Source: Ruminococcaceae bacterium UBA1227
GTDB lineage: Bacteria; Bacillota; Clostridia; Oscillospirales; Acutalibacteraceae
Length of the DNA: 6,095 nucleotides
Direction of reading: 5' to 3'
NCBI GenBank assembly: GCA_002309175.1
Contig: DBWX01000019.1
Location: 1-6,095, forward strand
The notes under the pieces were generated by a model. It saw only the letters and a list, made by a program, of their open reading frames with translations. It did no database searches and was not told the origin of the DNA. Numbering within the stretch: the first letter of the stretch is position 1; each line of letters begins with the position of its first letter. This document shows, piece by piece, positions 1 through 4,734 of this stretch. Position numbers and translations under genes: made by a program.

Positions 1-1025
1 GCGGCGACTACGGTGCCGCCCGGACACATACAGAAGGTGTAGGTGCCGCGGCCGTGTTCGGGATGGCAGGCCATCTTGTAGTTCGCGGCACCGAGTGCCG
101 GGTGACCTGCGAAGTCGCCGTACTGAGCCCTGTCGATGAACTCTCTCGGGTGTTCTATTCTCGTTCCTACCGAGAAGGGTTTCTGAATGATATTGATACC
201 TTTTTCATAGAGCATCTCGAGAGTGTCACGGGCAGAGTGGCCGATTGCGAGTACGAGTGTATCGGTTTCAAAATCTTCCTGTCTTCCGTTTTCGTTTATG
301 AAGGTTACGCCCTGGATGGCATTGTTGTAGATGATGAGGTCCGTGAGTCTGCAGTTGAATCTGATCTCTCCGCCCAGAGAGATTATCTCTTTTCTGAGAT
401 TCTTTACGACATCTTTAAGTTTGTCTGTGCCTATGTGCGGGTAGTTTGAATATATTATCTGTTCGGGAGCGCCGAAGTGAATGAATTCCTCAAACACCTT
501 TGTCTGCCGCTCATCCTTGATGCCGGTTGTGAGTTTTCCGTCGGAAAACGTGCCGGCACCGCCCTCGCCGAACTGCACGTTCGAGTCTGTGTTGAGTTTC
601 CTTGTCGACCAGAAGGAGTTTACATCCTTTGTCCTTTGGTCGACATCTGCTCCGCGTTCGATGACGAGGGGACAGAGGCCCTCACGTGCAAGGAGGAGGG
701 CACAGAACATGCCGGCCGGGCCGAAGCCCGTCACAACCGGCCTGAGTGAGCTCGTCCTCCTGTTCTCAGGTGATTTGTAGATGTATTGTTTTGCTTCGGA
801 GACCTTCTTCGGGTCGGATTTCTTGAGCACCTTCGCTTCGTCTGCGCCGGAGACTACATCGACCGTGTAGACAAAGTGTATGTCGTTCTTTTTTCTGGAG
901 TCGATGGAGCGCCTGAAGATTTTTATTTCTCTTATGTCATCGGTTCTGATTATCTTTGAAATCTGAACTTTCAGGTCCTCCTCTGTGTGGTCGACAGGCA
1001 GTTTTATGTCGGAGATTCTAAGCAT
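1..1025 (-). CDS. FAD-dependent oxidoreductase, COG2509 family (C-terminus cut by window edge)
   Basis: This is an uncharacterised flavoprotein, probably cytosolic, of the COG2509 'FAD-dependent dehydrogenase' family; its substrate is unknown. The frame is open from ATG at 1025-1023 to the left edge, giving 341 complete residues with no stop. Residues 1-90 form an N-terminal domain typical of the family. A Rossmann FAD site follows: G100-F-G-P-A-G105, with acidic E123 at the end of the second beta strand. The hallmark FGEGGAGTFSDGKL is at 152-165, HIGTDKL at 197-203, the second FAD-contact segment LAIGHSARDT at 259-268, RIEHP at 289-293, and a CMCPGG motif at 332-337. Family members are about 510-540 residues from memory, so roughly the last third is missing. 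The start is supported by AAAGGAG 10 nt upstream, inside the preceding flavoprotein gene, and the two genes overlap by 8 bases, so translation is probably coupled. Family call is firm; function is open. Confidence 0.9.
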   Translation of the reverse strand, partial: MLRISDIKLPVDHTEEDLKVQISKIIRTDDIREIKIFRRSIDSRKKNDIHFVYTVDVVSGADEAKVLKKSDPKKVSEAKQYIYKSPENRRTSSLRPVVTGFGPAGMFCALLLAREGLCPLVIERGADVDQRTKDVNSFWSTRKLNTDSNVQFGEGGAGTFSDGKLTTGIKDERQTKVFEEFIHFGAPEQIIYSNYPHIGTDKLKDVVKNLRKEIISLGGEIRFNCRLTDLIIYNNAIQGVTFINENGRQEDFETDTLVLAIGHSARDTLEMLYEKGINIIQKPFSVGTRIEHPREFIDRAQYGDFAGHPALGAANYKMACHPEHGRGTYTFCMCPGGTVVA

Positions 1026-2190
1026 TGTTTATGATCTCCTTTGCGGCTTTTATGCCTGAGCCCCAGGCGAAGTGGAGATTGTATCCGCCGCAGGTGCCGT
1101 CAACGTCAAGGAGCTCGCCGGTGATGTAGAGGTTCGGAATTTTTTTTGTCTCGAGCGAGTGATCTTTAAGTTCGTCGCTACCCACACCTCCGCGGGTTAC
1201 CTGGGCATCTCTGTAGCCCTTCGTGCCCGTTGCAGTGAGGGGGAGGGACATTACGTCGAGGGCAATTTTGTTTATGTCGCCCTTGTTCTTTTTATAGACG
1301 TAGTCCGCGAGTTTCTCGTTTAAGATACCATAGAGTATCTCGGAGCCTTTTCTGCCCGCATCAAGCTGGTCCTGAAGATATCTGTTGACGTCTTTGAGGC
1401 CGAGGTCGGGTGTGAAGCAGACATTGAGGAGAGGCTGTTCACCCTTTGCCGTCATCTGCGCTATGTCGCCTGAAAGCTGCATGGCGGGTATGCCGGAGAT
1501 ACCGTAGTCGGTGAAGAGGAGTTCGCCCTCCTGAAACTTTATAGGGCTGTCGTCGTTGTCGCTCTCCTCACGCACGAAGAGAACGCCCTTGAAGCGTATG
1601 CCTTTGAGCTCTTTCAGGTCCTCCTTCGTCTTTATCTGTACGAGGGCAGGGGTAATCGGATTGTACCTGATTCCGAGGTTTTTAAGGATTTTATAGCCGT
1701 CGCCGTCTGTTCCGTGCTGTGGCGCGGCCTTGCCGCCGAGGCTTAAAACGACGGCGTCAAATTTGTCTTTTCCGTTGATTTTCAGTTTGCTGTCAAGTGA
1801 TTCCACTTTACAGTCTGTCCTGATTTTGATTTTCAGACGCTTTGCCTCACTCAGAAGCATCGTAACTACGTTGCTTGCGTTCATAGAGTAGGGGTAGAGG
1901 CGTCCCTCCTCGTCGCGGATTTTGAGTCCCAGGCTTGAGAAGAAGCGCAGGGCCTCCACGGCATCGAATTCGTCAAGAACCGTATGGATGATTTCGTGGT
2001 CACCGTTGTAGTACTCCTCAGAGATGACAAAATTCGAGAGGTTGCACCTGCCGTTACCCGTGGCAAGAATCTTCTTGCAGGGACGGTCCAACTTCTCGAA
2101 TACGGTTACGTCAATTTTTTCGTCCGATCTTTTGAGTGTGATGGCGCACGCAAGTCCCGATGCGCCTCCTCCGATGATTGCGACTTTCAT
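1018..2190 (-). CDS. NAD(P)/FAD-dependent oxidoreductase, BaiN/HI0933 (COG2081) family
   Basis: A complete 390-residue flavoprotein of the family that includes E. coli YhiN, H. influenzae HI0933 and clostridial BaiN. BaiN has been linked to reduction of 3-dehydro bile acids, but most members have no proven substrate, so the bile-acid role should not be carried over here. FAD-binding GGGASG is at residues 7-12 with E32 closing the beta-alpha-beta fold. The family signature KKILATGNGRCNLSN spans 39-53, VTRGGV is at 331-336, and the C-terminal FAD segment TGELLDVDGTCGGYN is at 357-371, followed by WGSG at 376-379. The usual glycine before KKIL is replaced by C38. The length is slightly below the usual 400-410 residues. 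The start ATG at 2190 has GGGAGGT 5 nt upstream. It is first gene of a leftward operon with the COG2509 flavoprotein and is divergent from the rhamnose genes. No bile-acid (bai) genes are nearby. Confidence 0.93.
   Translation of the reverse strand: MKVAIIGGGASGLACAITLKRSDEKIDVTVFEKLDRPCKKILATGNGRCNLSNFVISEEYYNGDHEIIHTVLDEFDAVEALRFFSSLGLKIRDEEGRLYPYSMNASNVVTMLLSEAKRLKIKIRTDCKVESLDSKLKINGKDKFDAVVLSLGGKAAPQHGTDGDGYKILKNLGIRYNPITPALVQIKTKEDLKELKGIRFKGVLFVREESDNDDSPIKFQEGELLFTDYGISGIPAMQLSGDIAQMTAKGEQPLLNVCFTPDLGLKDVNRYLQDQLDAGRKGSEILYGILNEKLADYVYKKNKGDINKIALDVMSLPLTATGTKGYRDAQVTRGGVGSDELKDHSLETKKIPNLYITGELLDVDGTCGGYNLHFAWGSGIKAAKEIINNA
1036..1042 (-). promoter_or_regulatory. Ribosome binding site of the COG2509 gene
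   Basis: On the minus strand this reads AAAGGAG, ending 10 nt before the ATG at 1025. It lies inside the last codons of the upstream flavoprotein gene. With the 8-base ATGCTTAG start/stop overlap, it fixes the start and suggests coupled translation. Confidence 0.8.
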
Positions 2191-2195
2191 GTTTT

Positions 2196-2202
2196 ACCTC
2201 CC
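2196..2202 (-). promoter_or_regulatory. Ribosome binding site of the BaiN-family gene
   Basis: On the minus strand this reads GGGAGGT, 5 nt before the ATG at 2190-2188. It supports that start codon. The neighbouring CCCGGG is a short palindrome with no evident role. Confidence 0.8.
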
Positions 2203-2238
2203 GGGCCATTTCTATTGACCAAATATGAGTACACGAAC

Positions 2239-2267
2239 AGTATATTAAAAATTGACTAAAAGTGCAA
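2239..2267 (-). promoter_or_regulatory. Candidate sigma-A promoter for the leftward flavoprotein operon
   Basis: On the minus strand TTGCAC (2267-2262) is followed after 17 nt by TATACT (2244-2239). The -10 matches TATAAT at five of six positions; the -35 matches TTGACA only in TTG. Transcription would start near 2232, leaving a leader of about 42 nt, too short for a riboswitch. The element encloses the -35 box of the rightward promoter. It is inferred from sequence only. Confidence 0.5.
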
Positions 2268-2280
2268 TAAGTAGTAAAAT
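2252..2280 (+). promoter_or_regulatory. Sigma-A type promoter for the rfbA-rfbC / rfbD / alaS operon
   Basis: TTGACT at 2252-2257 and TAAAAT at 2275-2280 are separated by exactly 17 nt, in an AT-rich gap between divergent genes. Each box matches the vegetative consensus at five of six positions. Transcription would begin near 2287, giving a leader of roughly 39 nt to the ATG at 2326. That leaves no space for a riboswitch or T-box. Confidence 0.75.
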
Positions 2281-2313
2281 TGTGCATTATTATTTATTAA
2301 TTGCGTTTTAAGT

Positions 2314-2319
2314 GAGGTG
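2314..2319 (+). promoter_or_regulatory. Ribosome binding site that decides the rfbA-rfbC start
   Basis: GAGGTG lies 6 nt before ATG 2326-2328. An in-frame GTG at 2317-2319 would add three residues (M-P-T) but forms part of this Shine-Dalgarno sequence and has no other one in place. RfbA proteins usually begin M-K-G-I-I-L-A-G-G, which matches the ATG at 2326. Confidence 0.85.
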
Positions 2320-2325
2320 CCGACA

Positions 2326-3876
2326 ATGAAAGGTATCATACTGGCGGGCGGTTCAGGCACGCGCCTTTATCCGCTTACACGCGTAACTTCAAAGCAGCTT
2401 CTGCCTATCTATGACAAACCGATGATCTTCTACCCGCTCTCAATGCTCATGCTTGCGGGTATAAGGGACATACTCATCATCTCGACTCCGGATGACACAC
2501 CGCGTTTTCGAAACCTTCTCGGTACGGGTGATCTCTTCGGTCTCAACATTGAGTATGCTGTTCAGGAGCATCCGAACGGCCTTGCCGAGGCGTTCATAAT
2601 CGGTGAGGATTTCATAGGTGATGACAGCGTTGCCATGATTTTGGGCGACAATATCTTCTACGGCAACGGCCTCGGCCATATGCTCAGACAGGCCACTGCG
2701 GCGGCATGCGAGGAGCGCGGCTCAAAGGCCACCATCTTTGCCTACTATGTCGAGAATCCGCAGGACTTCGGCGTAGTCGAGTTCGATGAGATGGGCAACG
2801 TCGTGGGTATCGAGGAGAAACCTGCCGAGCCCAAGTCAAACTATGCCGTAACGGGCATGTATTTTTACGACAACAGGGTTGTTGAGTTCGCCAAATCGCT
2901 CAAGCCCTCTGCGCGTGGCGAGATTGAAATCACGGATATTAATGAGATGTACCTTCATGCAGGCGACCTCGAGGTCCGTTTCATGGGCCGCGGATACGCG
3001 TGGATGGACACCGGAACGGTTGACGCACTGAACCATGCGGCAAACTTCATTAAGACGCTTGAAAATAATCAGAACATTATCATCTCAGCACCTGAGGAGA
3101 TAGCATATAACTCGCGCTGGATTACGAAGAACCAGCTTCTCGAATCCGCCAACCTCCACGGCAAGTCAAAGTACGGCGAACATCTTCGCCGCGTCGCGGA
3201 GGGACAGGTGCTCTACTCGTCGCACTTCGGCGAGAGACCTTACTGGGGCCGCGACGCGGACTCCTCCTGGAAGGGCAGCCTCATGAAGGAGGTCACCGAC
3301 GTCAAACTTCCCGGCGTGAAAATCATCACGCCGAAGGCCATCGGTGACAACAGAGGCGGCTTCATGGAGTCCTACTCAAAGCGTGATCTTGAAGAGGCCG
3401 GCATATATGTCGAATTTGTCCAGGACAACCGCTCCTACTCGGCCAAGAAGGGCATAGTCCGCGGTCTTCATTTCCAGAAGAACCCGCGCTGCCAGGCGAA
3501 ACTTCTCGCCTGCCTCAAGGGCCGTATCATGGATGTCGCGGTCGACCTTCGCAAGGACTCACCGACATACAAGAAGTGGATTGCCGTTGAGCTCTCCGAG
3601 GAAAACAAAAAGCAGATCTTCATCCCGAAGGGCTTTGCACACGGCTTTGTTACCCTGACGGATGACGTCGAGATAATGTACAAGGTGGACGAGTTCTACT
3701 CGCCCGAATGTGACGCCGGTGTCCGCTGGAACGATCCGGACATAGGTGTTGACTGGGGTATTACGAATCCCGTACTGTCCGAGAAGGATGCCAACGCTCC
3801 GTTCCTTGCGGACATTGAAGATGAACTTGATTTCTACACAAACGAGAGCGAAATACTGAAGACGGTTATTGAATGA
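2326..3876 (+). CDS. rfbA-rfbC: Fused glucose-1-phosphate thymidylyltransferase (RfbA) and dTDP-4-dehydrorhamnose 3,5-epimerase (RfbC)
   Basis: A 516-residue two-domain cytosolic enzyme for steps 1 and 3 of dTDP-L-rhamnose synthesis. Residues 1 to about 292 are a full-length RfbA, which makes dTDP-glucose from dTTP and glucose-1-phosphate. It shows GGSGTR (8-13), KQLLPIYDKPM (23-33), base-binding QEHPNGLAEA (80-89), metal-binding LGDN with D108, EEKP with K165, EIEITDIN (199-206) and WMDTG with D228. A linker of about 27 residues rich in aromatic and charged residues follows (293-319). From M320 onward comes a complete RfbC: KLPGV (327-331), RGLHFQ with H382, K392, VAVDLR (404-409), IPKGFAHGF (433-441), Y452, Y458, RWNDP (467-471) and SEKD with D488. 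By homology to RmlC, H382-D488 is the catalytic dyad and Y458 a probable acid. Both halves look active. The epimerase half aligns as if it began at M320. The stop overlaps rfbD by ATGA. Confidence 0.95.
   Translation: MKGIILAGGSGTRLYPLTRVTSKQLLPIYDKPMIFYPLSMLMLAGIRDILIISTPDDTPRFRNLLGTGDLFGLNIEYAVQEHPNGLAEAFIIGEDFIGDDSVAMILGDNIFYGNGLGHMLRQATAAACEERGSKATIFAYYVENPQDFGVVEFDEMGNVVGIEEKPAEPKSNYAVTGMYFYDNRVVEFAKSLKPSARGEIEITDINEMYLHAGDLEVRFMGRGYAWMDTGTVDALNHAANFIKTLENNQNIIISAPEEIAYNSRWITKNQLLESANLHGKSKYGEHLRRVAEGQVLYSSHFGERPYWGRDADSSWKGSLMKEVTDVKLPGVKIITPKAIGDNRGGFMESYSKRDLEEAGIYVEFVQDNRSYSAKKGIVRGLHFQKNPRCQAKLLACLKGRIMDVAVDLRKDSPTYKKWIAVELSEENKKQIFIPKGFAHGFVTLTDDVEIMYKVDEFYSPECDAGVRWNDPDIGVDWGITNPVLSEKDANAPFLADIEDELDFYTNESEILKTVIE
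3269..3285 (+). promoter_or_regulatory. Possible internal ribosome binding site and start for free RfbC
   Basis: GGAAGGG at 3269-3275 sits 7 nt before an in-frame ATG at 3283. That ATG is where a stand-alone RfbC would begin. Initiation here would give a 197-residue epimerase, close to normal RfbC size. Pairing with the anti-Shine-Dalgarno is moderate, so this may only be a remnant of the gene before fusion. Confidence 0.3.
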
Positions 3877-4733
3877 TGAAAGTGCTTGTAACCGGCGTCA
3901 CGGGCCAGCTCGGCTATGACGTCGCCAGAGAACTGAAAAGGCGCGGACACAGGGTGATAGCTCCCACGCACGAGAAACTTGACCTGACAGACCAGGTCAA
4001 AATCATCGAGTATTTTGAGCGTCACACCGTGGACGCGGTCGTGCATTGCGCGGCGTACACCGCTGTCGACAAGGCGCAGGAGGAGACGAAGAAGTGTAAC
4101 GATGTAAACGTCTCCGCCACGCGCGGCCTTGCGAAGCAGTGCGCGCGCCTTGACATACCGCTCCTCTATGTGAGCACGGATTATGTCTTTCCCGGCACCG
4201 GCGACAAGCCGTATGAGGTCGGGGACCGCAAGGGCCCGCTCCAGGAGTACGGCGTTTCAAAACTCGCCGGTGAGGAGATGGTACGCAGTCTCTGCAAGAA
4301 GTACTTTATTGTTCGTATATCCTGGGTGTTCGGAAAGAACGGAAAGAACTTCGTCAAGACGATTCTGAAACTTACCGAGCGCAAGGAAAAGATAAGCGTG
4401 GTGAACGACCAGATAGGTTCGCCCACGTATACAAGAGACCTGGCTCCTCTTCTCTGTGACATGATTGAGTCCGACAAATACGGAGTCTACCATGCCACGA
4501 ATGAGGGCTTCTGCAGTTTCTATGATTTTGCGCAGGAGATAGTTAAGCAGTCCGGCAAGTCACTTGTGATCAGACCGACCACGACCGCCGCTTACAACGC
4601 CCCCGCACCGAGACCCTTAAACTCAAGGCTTTCGAAGAAATCCCTTGATGAAGCGGGTTTCAGGCGCCTGCCTCCCTGGCAGGACGCACTGTCAAGATAC
4701 TTAATCGAACTGGGAATAAAGGAGAACACCTAA
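3873..4733 (+). CDS. rfbD: dTDP-4-dehydrorhamnose reductase
   Basis: Cytosolic NAD(P)H-dependent enzyme that reduces dTDP-4-dehydro-L-rhamnose to dTDP-L-rhamnose, the last pathway step. The 286-residue length is normal for RfbD/RmlD. It has an extended short-chain dehydrogenase fold. The nucleotide-binding motif is G8-V-T-G11-Q-L-G14, DLT is at 37-39, CAAYTAVDKAQ at 59-69, and YVSTDYVF at 99-106. The catalytic Y126-x3-K130 lies in YGVSKLAGE, with T102 as the likely third member of the triad. A substrate-binding NDQIGSPTYTRDLA segment follows in the second half. The ATG overlaps the stop of the fused gene (ATGA at 3873-3876). A second ATG follows directly at 3876, so one residue of the start is uncertain. 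No clear Shine-Dalgarno precedes it, which fits translational coupling to the fusion gene and balanced supply of the enzymes. Confidence 0.95.
   Translation: MMKVLVTGVTGQLGYDVARELKRRGHRVIAPTHEKLDLTDQVKIIEYFERHTVDAVVHCAAYTAVDKAQEETKKCNDVNVSATRGLAKQCARLDIPLLYVSTDYVFPGTGDKPYEVGDRKGPLQEYGVSKLAGEEMVRSLCKKYFIVRISWVFGKNGKNFVKTILKLTERKEKISVVNDQIGSPTYTRDLAPLLCDMIESDKYGVYHATNEGFCSFYDFAQEIVKQSGKSLVIRPTTTAAYNAPAPRPLNSRLSKKSLDEAGFRRLPPWQDALSRYLIELGIKENT
4718..4724 (+). promoter_or_regulatory. Ribosome binding site of alaS
   Basis: AAAGGAG ends 10 nt before the alaS ATG at 4735 and lies within the last codons of rfbD. This gives alaS its own strong translation start even though it follows rfbD by a single base. 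Confidence 0.85.
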
Positions 4734-4734
4734 A

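Larger units (their letters stand above)
2191..2325. other. Divergent intergenic region
   Basis: This 135-bp AT-rich gap is the only non-coding stretch. It contains the two ribosome binding sites and the two overlapping divergent promoters listed separately. GTGCA occurs at 2262-2266 and 2282-2286, and ATTGAC at 2214-2219 and 2251-2256. I see no terminator hairpin, riboswitch or small gene in it. Confidence 0.8.

Noticed and set aside
54..780. Plus-strand reading frames of 90-131 codons at 54-449, 477-749 and 481-780
   Set aside because: They lie antisense to the COG2509 flavoprotein, which has clear family motifs throughout. They have no recognisable domains and no convincing ribosome binding sites.
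1018..2190. Bile-acid modification operon, from the BaiN similarity
   Set aside because: No other bai genes are present, and the family is broad and found in many bacteria that do not act on bile acids.
2317..2325. GTG at 2317 as the start of the rfbA-rfbC gene
   Set aside because: This GTG is part of the Shine-Dalgarno sequence for the ATG at 2326, and homologues begin at M-K-G-I-I-L.
2191..2325. Riboswitch, T-box or attenuator in the intergenic region
   Set aside because: The predicted leaders are only about 40 nt and no stem-loop with a U-run is visible.
4003..4493. Antisense and alternate-frame open stretches over rfbD of up to 98 codons
   Set aside because: They arise from the codon composition of rfbD. 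Their products are low-complexity or Arg/Ser-rich and no family is recognisable.
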